From Anaerolineae bacterium (lineage in GTDB: Bacteria > Chloroflexota > Anaerolineae > JAFGEY01): DNA of 13,136 bases. Position numbers and translations under genes: made by a program. Below, piece by piece: positions 1 to 6,567 of the stretch; the first letter of the stretch is position 1; each line of letters begins with the position of its first letter. Where the stretch lies: assembly GCA_016929205.1 (NCBI GenBank), contig JAFGJF010000448.1:1-13136 (forward strand), written 5' to 3'. The notes below the pieces were generated by a model. That model saw nothing but the letters and a program-made list of their open reading frames with translations. It had not been told where the DNA came from and did not search any database.

Positions 1-58
1 CTCGCAGAGTCGGCTGATTTATCGACTGAAGTGAACGCTCCGTGTCGTATTTGCACAA

Positions 59-100
59 GGGCGGCACGACTTTGCGCGACAATCAGGGCGGTACGACTTT
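59..100. repeat. Imperfect 27-bp tandem duplication inside the toxin remnant
   Basis: GGGCGG(C/T)ACGACTTT occurs at 59-73 and again at 86-100, with a period of 27 bases. In the frame of the DUF4258 remnant the copies read GRHDF and GRYDF. The duplication lies exactly where the toxin sequence stops being recognisable, so it may mark the rearrangement that damaged the gene. Confidence 0.45.
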
Positions 101-106
101 ACAGGA

Positions 107-172
107 TTCAACACAGCCTATGAACCTGACCCACAGCGGTGGGAGACATTTAGAACGAGGAGTGGGACGTGA
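107..172 (+). pseudogene. C-terminal remnant of a DUF4258 (MqsR/RelE-like) toxin
   Basis: In this frame the sequence reads FNTAYEPDPQRWETFRTRS and then a TGA stop. The YEPDP-x-x-W-x-x-F-R-x-R pattern is the characteristic C-terminus of DUF4258 proteins, the small toxin-like partners usually encoded just upstream of YgiT-type zinc-finger antitoxins. The TGA (170-172) overlaps the GTG start of the next gene (169-171), which is the usual coupled arrangement of such pairs. The frame stays open back to base 35, but that part contains a 15-base direct repeat and does not resemble the family. The toxin core therefore appears lost or rearranged. What is seen is the tail motif and the overlap; that the toxin is dead is inferred. 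Confidence 0.6.
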
Positions 173-395
173 AATGCCTGATCTGTAAACTGGATAAGAC
201 TCGACCGGGCGTGATGATGGTGACGCTCGAACGAGACACATTGACCCTGGTGATCAAGGATGTGCCCGTACAGGTCGGCCCCAACTGCGGGAAGCATATG
301 TTGGTGAAACCGTAACCGCCGAACTGCTGCGCACCGCCGAACGGATGGCCCAGGCCGATGTGCATCACTATGTGCCGGAGCAGATGACCGCCTGA
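169..395 (+). pseudogene. Frameshifted YgiT-type (MqsA N-terminal-like) zinc-finger antitoxin
   Basis: Translation starts at GTG 169 behind GAGGAG (157-162). The product opens MKCLICKLDKTRPG and continues with VTLERDTLTLVIKDVPVQV, a typical YgiT zinc-finger domain (CxxC ... CPxC). After Asn-Cys-Gly the frame runs into TAA at 313-315. Restoring one base in the G run near 289-292 gives a second block, YVGETVTAELLRTAERMAQ, ending at TGA 393-395, which is the expected remainder of the family. One more defect is visible: the third zinc-ligand Cys of the CPNC pair reads Gly (GPNC). Intact members are about 75 residues and bind Zn and operator DNA as antitoxins to DUF4258 proteins. The frameshift and the lost ligand together argue for a true pseudogene rather than a sequencing slip. 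Confidence 0.75.
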
Positions 396-570
396 AGGAG
401 CAGGCTGAGCCGCTGGCGAGGGACTGGGCGGAGTAGACGCCATAATCGTCACTATCGCTCATCACCAAGAACGAAAACGGTCGAATCACTGAAGCACTAA
501 TGGAGCCGAGCACGTGGATTCAGTGCATTCAGTCGTTCAGTGGTTCTGTTTTTAGAGCAGCGAAAACAAT
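396..570. other. Intergenic stretch between two toxin-antitoxin relics
   Basis: This holds no gene that I can support. The last part (about 543-593, frame of CGA 561-563) could be a very short BrnT-like tail. The rest has no recognisable coding signal, terminator or promoter. Confidence 0.4.
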
Positions 571-834
571 ATGAAAAATTCATCCAAAACTGATTGGGAA
601 AATCTGTCCCAAATGTCAGATGCAGAAATCGACTATTCTGATACCCCACCACTAACTGAGCGTTTTTTTCAGGAAGCCAAATTGTGGCAGCCGCGCCCGA
701 AAGTAACGGTCACCGTAGAAATGGATGCGGATGTGTTGGAATGGTTCAAAAGCGAAAGTGACAATTGGGAAGCCAGGCTGCAAGCAGCACTGCGTTTGTA
801 CGTAGAGGCGCACAAAGCCTACCAGAAAACATGA
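571..834 (+). CDS. brnA: BrnA-like antitoxin (ribbon-helix-helix family)
   Basis: This 87-residue protein has the BrnA layout. An N-terminal tail (TDWENLSQMSDAEIDYSD) is followed by a PPLTERFFQEAK stretch. The C-terminal ribbon-helix-helix part has strand KVTVTVEMD at about 44-52, helix DADVLEWFKSE and a second helix near 67-81. In the family this domain dimerises, binds the operator and neutralises the BrnT ribonuclease. The ATG at 571 is chosen because the TDWE...D.EID tail is part of the family; the ribosome site is weak (GAGCAG). BrnT normally lies just upstream and overlaps, but no intact toxin is present. The last 10-12 codons of the overlapping frame (LEQRKQYEKF, stop 591-593) faintly resemble a BrnT tail. 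The gene is more A+T-rich than its neighbours, which fits mobile origin. It could act as a solitary antitoxin or regulator. Confidence 0.8.
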   Translation: MKNSSKTDWENLSQMSDAEIDYSDTPPLTERFFQEAKLWQPRPKVTVTVEMDADVLEWFKSESDNWEARLQAALRLYVEAHKAYQKT

Positions 835-989
835 CCCAGCAATAAAGAATCGAGGGCGCAGAGCGTCAAAATCGTCATTCCGGCCGAGACCGCTGGAACG
901 AGCGAAAATGTGCGGGGATGGGGTAGTAAGGCGTTGGGTTTTGGACGGTAAAGTTCACCGCGCTCGGTCTGGGGGTTGGTAATAAACCC

Positions 990-1715
990 GTGGTTGGACA
1001 GGCCCGGGGACTGGAATTAACCAAGGGAGCGCGCGATCTTTTACGCGTTGGCTGGGATTGGGTCCTCGGCGGCGTTCTAGCGGGGCTCGGGACACTCTTG
1101 GGATTGGTATGCCTGTTCACGCACAAGGAGACGATCAAGCTGTTGTGGCTTTGGGACGTGTCGCCAATCGCCGGGCTCGCGATTGCAAGCATCGTGATCT
1201 CGATTGCCGCGCTGTGGGCGTACGCCGGGCTGCGGCAGCACAACGCAAAAAAAGCCGCCAGCGTGACCGCGGCAACGGCGGCCAAAGTGCTGCTCGAACA
1301 GGAAACTTTGCACCGGCGCGAAGAGTCATTCCGCGTCGGGGTGATCAAGCTGATCTCGCTCTTTATCGGCATCGCCCTAGCCTTTTGGCTGCAGATCGAC
1401 GCTGTCAATTTGCTGGAAGGTGTGCTATCCAAAAAAGTCATTGGAACGATCAACAAAACCTTTATCTCGATCGAGATCGAGTCCTCCAGCGCCTCGGACG
1501 CGAGCTCCCAAGCTGAGGAGACGAGCGAGGCCACCAAACGTCGACTAGACCTCACAGTGGGAATCGTTCTTACCGGTCTGGCAGCCACAGCCGGGTCTGC
1601 GTTCTGGCACGATCAACTCGATCGCCTGCAAAGCATCAAACGACAGGCCGAGTCGGCGGCTAAAGTCGTCCAGTCGGTAGGCAGCACAGCCGGTGGAACG
1701 GAGGAAAGCACATAG
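990..1715 (+). CDS. Hypothetical four-helix membrane protein
   Basis: I do not recognise a named family. The 241-residue product has four likely membrane helices at about 23-43, 58-80, 115-135 and 188-206. A cytosolic-type basic/helical stretch (about 82-114, LRQHNAKKAAS...LHRREES) separates helices 2 and 3. A Ser/Glu-rich loop (about 163-184) lies between helices 3 and 4. The end of helix 4 carries GSAFWHDQLDRLQSIK followed by an amphipathic helix and a Ser/Thr/Gly tail. A Gly-Ser-x-Phe-Trp-His-Asp-x-Leu pattern followed by a helix is, from memory, found in uncharacterised bacterial membrane proteins. The GTG at 990 is the first start in an open frame beginning at 930. Its ribosome site is poor (a GGGGG run 14 bases upstream), so the true start is uncertain. 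An intrinsic terminator follows 40 bases after the stop. Confidence 0.65.
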   Translation: MVGQARGLELTKGARDLLRVGWDWVLGGVLAGLGTLLGLVCLFTHKETIKLLWLWDVSPIAGLAIASIVISIAALWAYAGLRQHNAKKAASVTAATAAKVLLEQETLHRREESFRVGVIKLISLFIGIALAFWLQIDAVNLLEGVLSKKVIGTINKTFISIEIESSSASDASSQAEETSEATKRRLDLTVGIVLTGLAATAGSAFWHDQLDRLQSIKRQAESAAKVVQSVGSTAGGTEEST

Positions 1716-1755
1716 ATCCGTTTTCGAGCGACACTCGAGCTGCCTGATTGAAAAA

Positions 1756-1788
1756 GTCTGGCAGATGGCTGCCGGGCTTTTTTTCTTT
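1756..1788 (+). terminator. Rho-independent terminator of the four-helix membrane protein gene
   Basis: GTCTGGCAG (1756-1764) pairs with CTGCCGGGC (1769-1777) as a nine-pair stem with three G-U pairs and a four-base loop ATGG. Seven T bases, then C and TTT, follow. A Trp/Ser-rich stop-proximal spacer of about 40 bases separates it from TAG 1713-1715. Confidence 0.8.
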
Positions 1789-2017
1789 GACACGCGTGGC
1801 ACGGTGAATTGAGTGGGGCGTCTGCAGTAACTCTGCGCATCCCGGCCGTTATTTTTCCCAAGCTCCCACTGGAGACCTGTAACGTTTTTGCCTCGATTGG
1901 CTCTTTTTCTACAGAATGACAAACATGTTTTGAACAGCGGCACGATCAGCAAAGTGGCTCAACGCCATTTGCCAAGATCGAGTCGGTTGTCATTTACACA
2001 GCCGAAAGGAGGTTGTT
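1789..2017. other. Intergenic region upstream of the secreted protein gene
   Basis: No gene is seen. A TTGACA at 1786-1791 has no acceptable -10 at the right distance. A strong ribosome binding site, AAAGGAGG (2005-2012), lies five bases before GTG 2018 and fixes that start. The promoter of the following gene could not be located with confidence. Confidence 0.5.
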
Positions 2018-4207
2018 GTGCGCGTTACACCTCGGTCCATCTTGTGCTTGCTGTTATTTTGTCTTGTCACTCTTTTGCCATCTCTATTGTCGTCAGACCT
2101 CGTAGCAGCGGCGGATCGTTCCACGATCCTCGCCCCCACAAATCACGACCGCAAGGCCGAACTGCCCGCAGGTGCATGGCATCGCTTTTCCAATCGCATC
2201 AACCTGTTGAGCACACCGTCGGGCAACTTGATCGTGAACAAGAGCTTTGAGGACGGGCTGTTCTCGCCGATGGCATCCCCGGATGGCTGGGATCATGAAA
2301 ATTGGTCCTGGAGAGCGATCTTTACCTGGGATGGCACACAAGCGTATGTGGGAAACAAGAGCGTCAAGATCGTGACTTCTACCCCCAACGATGCCCGCTG
2401 GACCCAGACGGTGACCGTTCAACCTCACACCACCTATTTGCTATCAGGCTGGATCAAAACCGAGAACGTCGCTCACACGGCAGAGTCAGAGGATGTAGGT
2501 GCCAATCTTTCGCTTAATGGCACGACGCTGCATTCGAACGGCCTCTTTGGTACGAATGACTGGACCTACACCAGCCTGCTTTTCAATTCGGGGGACGATA
2601 CCCAGGTGACCGTGGCTGCCAGATTGGGCTTTTGGTGGGGCACGACCACCGGCACGGCCTGGTTCGATGGCCTGCAACTGACCCCGGTCGAGCCCTCCGG
2701 GCAGCATCCACCCTGGAAGATACTGGTTCTGATCTATACCACGACTGACTTTTCGTACACCGACGGATTGGGACAGCACCGAGTCATAGCGACAATGACC
2801 CAGGCAGAAATCGATCGCGCCGCCGATACCGCCATACGGTTCATCGAAAGCGACGTTCCTGCCCTCACAAGCGGCAACATGCATCCTATCCCGACGGTTC
2901 GTTACCCAGAGCAGGCGCTCGCGGATCTGGAGCCCATCTCTACCGGCTACTGGCCGAGCATGGAGAGTACTGCTCCCGAACGGGATCCCACATTTGACTC
3001 GGTGATCGTCGTCTGGGACAGCTTGGGCATAGATGTCAACACCGGGCAGGTGGTCGAACTGCTGCCACCCTATTGTGGTCTGACTTCCCACATGGGAACG
3101 ACACAGACCTACGCCACGATGAAGGTGACTTGTGTCGCATCCAACAACCGGAACATCTTTAAACACGAATGGGGCCATTCGATCCTGTTTTACTTTGACG
3201 CTATCGGAACCGCTCCCAAACCGGCCGTTGACAATCACATCAACGACACCACAACCCGCTATGTGCATTGCCCGACAGGCGAGTCTTATATCCTGCAAGA
3301 TGAAACGGACGACAATCCTATTCCAAACTCGATCTATAACAACGAAACAGGTTTTACCCACGACTATTATTCAGGAACGACCGCCACCCCCGACCAGCCG
3401 ACACGTTGCCTAGGCATCACGCCGCAGGCCTGGGCTATGGGAGGACCGGTCAGCAGACCCGAGAGAACGTCTTTTTATGACCTGGCGATCGAAAGACCTC
3501 CAGCGAGGTCAGCTGCTCCTGGAACGGTCGTAACCCATACGCTGCGCATCACCAACACAGGCAACACAACCGATACCTTTGACCTGACCGTTGCCGGCAA
3601 TGACTGGCCCACAATCGCGCCGATCCAAATCGGTCCCCTGCTCGCCAGAGCAGGCTCCGACGCAGACATCTCGGTGACCATCCCCCCAGATGCAACCTAT
3701 GACGCCAGTGACACGGTAACCATCACCATCGTCTCACATCAGGATGCCGGCGCATTTGCGACTGCGATCTTGACGACGGCGATCGATAGCCGTTTCTACT
3801 CGTTGGAGATCGGCAAACACGGTCCATCGACCGCAACCGTGGGCGAGCAGATCACCTATACACTGACCGTCACTAACAGCGGCAAGATCATCGCAACCGG
3901 ATTGACCATTACCGACATTATTCCAAATGGCGTGAATTATGTCAACGGGGGAACGCTTTTGGGGGATACGGTTAGCTGGACGATTGACTACTTGGCCGCG
4001 AACGACGCTATGGTCCAGGTCTCGCTCATCGTCAGCACAACAACGCCGACTATTGTTCTCAACGGCAACTATGGCGTCGGCTCCTCGGGCGGCTTCAGCA
4101 GTACAGGTACCATCCCGATCACGACGGTCGTCAGCGCGCGTGAACCTGCCATACACCGAATTTTCTTGCCAATCATCTTGGGGGATTTTGGGGCCGTTGC
4201 CCCTTGA
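2018..4207 (+). CDS. Secreted HEWGH metallopeptidase-like protein with carbohydrate-binding and DUF11-type repeats
   Basis: The 729-residue product starts at GTG behind AAAGGAGG. Residues 1-32 form a Sec signal peptide (MRVTPRS, hydrophobic core, cleavage near LVAAAD). Residues about 70-225 look like a CBM4/9-type jelly roll (NLIVNKSFEDG ... GWDHENW ... ARLGFWWG ... TAWFDGLQL). Residues about 232-480 carry a zinc-peptidase-like region with HEWGH at 383-387 and a further His at 407 (DNHIND). This fits the HExxH family but is not assigned to a named clan. Residues about 485-590 are a NEW3-like beta domain, and about 595-705 a DUF11-like repeat (YTLTVTNSG). The protein ends HRIFLPIILG, a short hydrophobic tail common on Chloroflexi exoproteins and possibly a surface-sorting signal. 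It probably acts outside the cell on glycoprotein or polymer substrates. Peptidase activity is inferred from the motif only. Confidence 0.75.
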   Translation: MRVTPRSILCLLLFCLVTLLPSLLSSDLVAAADRSTILAPTNHDRKAELPAGAWHRFSNRINLLSTPSGNLIVNKSFEDGLFSPMASPDGWDHENWSWRAIFTWDGTQAYVGNKSVKIVTSTPNDARWTQTVTVQPHTTYLLSGWIKTENVAHTAESEDVGANLSLNGTTLHSNGLFGTNDWTYTSLLFNSGDDTQVTVAARLGFWWGTTTGTAWFDGLQLTPVEPSGQHPPWKILVLIYTTTDFSYTDGLGQHRVIATMTQAEIDRAADTAIRFIESDVPALTSGNMHPIPTVRYPEQALADLEPISTGYWPSMESTAPERDPTFDSVIVVWDSLGIDVNTGQVVELLPPYCGLTSHMGTTQTYATMKVTCVASNNRNIFKHEWGHSILFYFDAIGTAPKPAVDNHINDTTTRYVHCPTGESYILQDETDDNPIPNSIYNNETGFTHDYYSGTTATPDQPTRCLGITPQAWAMGGPVSRPERTSFYDLAIERPPARSAAPGTVVTHTLRITNTGNTTDTFDLTVAGNDWPTIAPIQIGPLLARAGSDADISVTIPPDATYDASDTVTITIVSHQDAGAFATAILTTAIDSRFYSLEIGKHGPSTATVGEQITYTLTVTNSGKIIATGLTITDIIPNGVNYVNGGTLLGDTVSWTIDYLAANDAMVQVSLIVSTTTPTIVLNGNYGVGSSGGFSSTGTIPITTVVSAREPAIHRIFLPIILGDFGAVAP

Positions 4208-4232
4208 CCACACCTCGCCACTGGAGTATAAT
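4204..4232 (+). promoter_or_regulatory. Near-consensus housekeeping sigma promoter
   Basis: TTGACC (4204-4209), a 17-base spacer and a perfect TATAAT (4227-4232) predict a start near 4239-4240, about 50 bases before ATG 4290. The -35 overlaps the TGA stop (4205-4207) of the upstream gene, so transcription of the membrane protein gene begins inside the end of its neighbour. Confidence 0.8.
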
Positions 4233-4289
4233 CCTCTATAGTTGAAACGAACCAAGATAGCAAAAACACGATCACGATCAGGATGACGC

Positions 4290-4913
4290 ATGCAAAATAC
4301 GCCATATCGATTTGACAGCCGGACCGCGCCACCCGCGCCGCCCAACGTGCTGTTTGACGGCACACGGCTGGGTCTGGAAGCGGCCATGATCACCGTCCTG
4401 GCGATCGCCATCCCGACCGGGCTGCACATCGGCCTCAGCAGCAACCTCGGCTTTTTTATGCGCTACGCCGAGGCGGCGGACGTGGTTTCCAAAACCTTTG
4501 CCCTGGGGTCATTTATCTGGACCTCGCTGGCCGGGGTGCTGGTGCTGAGTATGGCCTTGTTTTTTGGTATCGCCATTCCGACGATGCTCTATACTATGGG
4601 ACTGGTTCAGTTCTCGCTGTTCTGGCTCCGAAAGCGCTGGGAGCGCGACAAACTGGCCAACGTCATCGCCGGTGGGATCCTGGGCCTGCTTTTTGGCACG
4701 CCATGCACGGTGCTGGTCATGCTATTGGTCGACATGCGCCCCAGCGGGACGCTGTACGCGCAACTCATGCGCTGGCCGGCCATTCTGACCATCGACGGGA
4801 TCATCTTGTTGTGGTTCACGCTCTTGCCGGTGATCAATATCATCGGCGGCATACGCTCGGGGCTGAAAATCGCCGAAATCGTCGAGAATGTCAAAATGCA
4901 CTGGTTCTTTTAG
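4290..4913 (+). CDS. Hypothetical polytopic membrane protein
   Basis: I do not recognise the family. The 207-residue protein has a Pro-rich cytosolic-like N-terminus (about 1-28, RTAPPAPPNV). Hydrophobic segments lie at about 29-50, 71-96, 97-113, 123-147 and 161-186, giving four or five membrane helices. A basic loop (LRKRWERDK, 113-121) suggests that face is cytoplasmic. The C-terminal tail is GLKIAEIVENVKMHWFF. ATG 4290 has AGGA six bases upstream. A strong promoter at 4204-4232 serves it, so it is probably monocistronic and well expressed. Its TAG (4911-4913) overlaps by four bases the stop codon of the convergent minus-strand gene, and no terminator lies between them. Transcription of the two could interfere. 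Confidence 0.7.
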   Translation: MQNTPYRFDSRTAPPAPPNVLFDGTRLGLEAAMITVLAIAIPTGLHIGLSSNLGFFMRYAEAADVVSKTFALGSFIWTSLAGVLVLSMALFFGIAIPTMLYTMGLVQFSLFWLRKRWERDKLANVIAGGILGLLFGTPCTVLVMLLVDMRPSGTLYAQLMRWPAILTIDGIILLWFTLLPVINIIGGIRSGLKIAEIVENVKMHWFF

Positions 4914-5986
4914 CGCTCATCCGGACCAACCTGCACATGTTCCGGCAGCCCATCGCCCATCAAGCCGGCGATCTTGGCACTAACCCAGACCACGCTCTGC
5001 CAGCCGCCGTGGGCGGCCAAGAACTTTTCAGAGACGAGATATCCAGGTGCCGCGCCAGCCAGGCCAATGGTCTGCTTGCCGGTCAAGGCATAATGCAAAT
5101 CGGCCCAGGAGCGGCCATCGGGTGCCCTGCCCTTGTACCGGCGATCCATGATCCCAATGCCCAGCCACGGGCTGCCGGTCTTGAACATGATCAATTGAAA
5201 ACAACTGCATCCCGTGTGCGGCGCGCGATCGAGTGAATGGAGCTGGATCCGCGTCGTCCTGCCGCCGGTCAAACGCGCCGCGGCCGCATTGACCCCGGAC
5301 CACTCGCCGGCGACGGGATCGATGGCCTCACCTTTCACACAAAGTCCAAAGGAATTGATGCTCGCGTGTAGCACGCGGTGGTGGATGTTGGACATGTCGT
5401 CATAGCCGTACAGCGCCCCGGTCCGGATCTGCTCGTAGAGGCGGCCGCACTGCGGCGGGCGCTCGGGGGTCAGGACGCAGACGTGATCGGGCGCAAAGGG
5501 CGAGCAGCCCACGCAGGTCGCAAACTCGGCCAGGCTCTCTTCGGTTGTCGCGGCGACCGCTTGCGCCCGTTCCGCCTGCTCGACCTGGATCACGCCAACC
5601 ATATCCGCCAACCGCTGGGAATCGAAAATCACTTGGGCGCGAACCTTGTCGATTTTGGGGAACTCGTGCCGAACAGCCGCGACCAGCACCTCACCCACGC
5701 GCTGCGGGGTCAGCTCACTGTTCCGGGCAAGGCCAAGCACCAGCCGCCCGTCGCGCACAGCAGCCGACACGCCACACACCCTCGACAGCATCTGAGCCGC
5801 ACACCCCTCGATGTAGCGCCGGTCGAAGGCGTCCAGCGGTTCCGCCTCGGCGGTCAGCACAACCCCCAGCGGCGAACCGGCCGGGCCGCGGCCCGGATCG
5901 CCGATCACTTCAACGCCCGGCTCACCGACCTGGCCTTTGCACAAAAGGTAAAAGCTCTCCGGCGTATCACCCCAGGTGCAGGTCAC
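4910..5986 (-). CDS. Standalone acetyl-CoA synthase / CODH-ACS beta A-cluster-domain protein (AcsB/CdhC-like)
   Basis: The 358-residue product matches the A-cluster domain of acetyl-CoA synthase. CVGCSPFAPDHVC and a further Cys give C158, C161, C170 and C180, with the family spacing C-x2-C-x8-C-x9-C that holds the Fe4S4 cluster. PHTGCSCF supplies C260 and C262, the ligands for the two nickel atoms. Nearby GEWSGVN and the GGWQSVVW segment also fit. In the Wood-Ljungdahl pathway this domain joins CO, a methyl group and CoA. Two oddities stand out. The nickel motif is Cys-Ser-Cys where the family has Cys-Gly-Cys. The protein is also far shorter than bacterial AcsB (about 730) or archaeal CdhC (about 460) and lacks the CODH-docking part. 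No CODH, corrinoid protein or methyltransferase gene is nearby. GTG 5986 overlaps the TGA of the upstream gene (GTGA), so it is translationally coupled. It may be an ACS paralogue with another job. Confidence 0.8.
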   Translation of the reverse strand: MTCTWGDTPESFYLLCKGQVGEPGVEVIGDPGRGPAGSPLGVVLTAEAEPLDAFDRRYIEGCAAQMLSRVCGVSAAVRDGRLVLGLARNSELTPQRVGEVLVAAVRHEFPKIDKVRAQVIFDSQRLADMVGVIQVEQAERAQAVAATTEESLAEFATCVGCSPFAPDHVCVLTPERPPQCGRLYEQIRTGALYGYDDMSNIHHRVLHASINSFGLCVKGEAIDPVAGEWSGVNAAAARLTGGRTTRIQLHSLDRAPHTGCSCFQLIMFKTGSPWLGIGIMDRRYKGRAPDGRSWADLHYALTGKQTIGLAGAAPGYLVSEKFLAAHGGWQSVVWVSAKIAGLMGDGLPEHVQVGPDER

Positions 5987-6246
5987 CTCAAATGACGTCC
6001 TGGCGCGTAATGCACCTTTTGACGGATCAGATCGGGATCGGGCACCTGGCCGTACACGGCGTGGGCCAGCGGAAGGGGATAGCGCCCCGAGGACCGCTGC
6101 GAGGCAGGCGGTTTAAAATCAAGGCCGGCAGTCCGTTCGAGCAGTTCGTCCAGGCCACGTTCGAGAATGGCCCGGGCCTGGGGATCGAGCCCCAGCCCAG
6201 TGCCGTGGGAATGAGAAACGTTGGTGTGATGATGACTTGGTGACAT
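5983..6246 (-). CDS. Small hypothetical protein with His-rich N-terminus, coupled to the A-cluster protein
   Basis: This is an 87-residue protein. ATG 6246 is chosen, rather than longer upstream readings, because AAGGAG (complement of 6254-6259) lies seven bases before it. The N-terminus SHHHTNVSHSHG has five His in ten residues (5, 6, 7, 12, 14), a plausible metal-binding stretch. It is followed by an amphipathic helix (DPQARAILERGLDELLERT, about 21-39) and a Pro/Gly-rich C-terminal half with three more His. I recognise no family. Its stop overlaps the start of the nickel-dependent A-cluster protein by four bases, so the two form one operon in 1:1 coupling. A role in nickel delivery or as a subunit is inference only. 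Convergent reading frames on the other strand have no ribosome sites. Confidence 0.65.
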   Translation of the reverse strand: MSPSHHHTNVSHSHGTGLGLDPQARAILERGLDELLERTAGLDFKPPASQRSSGRYPLPLAHAVYGQVPDPDLIRQKVHYAPGRHLR

Positions 6247-6253
6247 CGATCGA

Positions 6254-6259
6254 CTCCTT
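6254..6259 (-). promoter_or_regulatory. Start-deciding ribosome binding site of the His-rich protein
   Basis: The complement reads AAGGAG, seven bases before ATG 6246-6244. It argues against the longer reading that would begin at 6414, inside the palindromic region. Confidence 0.75.
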
Positions 6260-6271
6260 GGCATCGCGATT

Positions 6272-6293
6272 GTGAAATGTGGCATCATTTCAC
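6272..6293. promoter_or_regulatory. Perfect 22-bp palindrome, candidate operator
   Basis: GTGAAATG (6272-6279), a six-base spacer TGGCAT and CATTTCAC (6286-6293) form perfect arms. It lies 13 bases upstream, on the minus strand, of the His-rich gene's ribosome site. It could be an operator for a dimeric repressor or a leader hairpin. Confidence 0.5.
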
Positions 6294-6376
6294 GGCTAAA
6301 GCCTAGACTCCGGCGTCCGAAAACTGCGATGCACTCGCACGCTTCCCCCAGAAAGAAATACGCCCTGTCCTGGCTT

Positions 6377-6425
6377 GATTTGACTTTTTGATTCATTGAC
6401 AGTACAGTTGTCAAATCCTGTCAAT
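6377..6425. promoter_or_regulatory. Cluster of four TTGAC half-sites in the divergent region
   Basis: TTGAC occurs at 6380-6384 and 6396-6400, and its complement GTCAA at 6410-6414 and 6420-6424. They make nested inverted repeats: GATTTGAC/GTCAAATC, TTGACA-N7-TGTCAA and ATTGACAG/CTGTCAAT. This is a likely regulator-binding region between the two divergent operons. TTGACT (6380-6385), 17 bases, TACAGT (6403-6408) is a weak plus-strand promoter overlapping it. Confidence 0.5.
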
Positions 6426-6567
6426 CCTTGGAATCCGGTTAATCATTTCTTTTTTCAGCTTGTATCGAATCGACTCCTCGCGTCTCGGAAAACGCGGCTA
6501 CATACGAATCAGCGTACTAGATTGTACTGGATCGCGGGCATCCCGCCCAAACCAACAGGAGCACCCC
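6426..6567. other. Long leader of the sulfatase gene
   Basis: No gene is seen. It holds the first copy of a hairpin repeat (6478-6501), a small hairpin GCGGG-CAT-CCCGC (6534-6546) and the ribosome site AGGAG (6557-6561) six bases before ATG 6568. Confidence 0.5.
6478..6501 (+). repeat. Hairpin repeat, copy 1 (upstream of sulfatase)
   Basis: TCGCGTCTCGGAAAACGCGG followed by CTAC. CGCGT (6479-6483) pairs with ACGCG (6492-6496). The 15 bases GGAAAACGCGGCTAC are identical to copy 2 at 8068-8092. Both copies precede a gene of the same operon, so this may be a small interspersed REP-like element. Confidence 0.55.

Noticed and set aside
1786..1820. TTGACA as a -35 box
   Set aside because: It is part of the terminator tail region and has no -10-like sequence 16-18 bases downstream.
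2486..3361. 291-codon open frame on the minus strand
   Set aside because: It lies wholly within the metallopeptidase-like gene in a shadow frame, has no ribosome site and resembles no family.
6247..6414. N-terminal extension of the His-rich protein
   Set aside because: It would translate the palindromic regulatory region, and AAGGAG supports the start at 6246.
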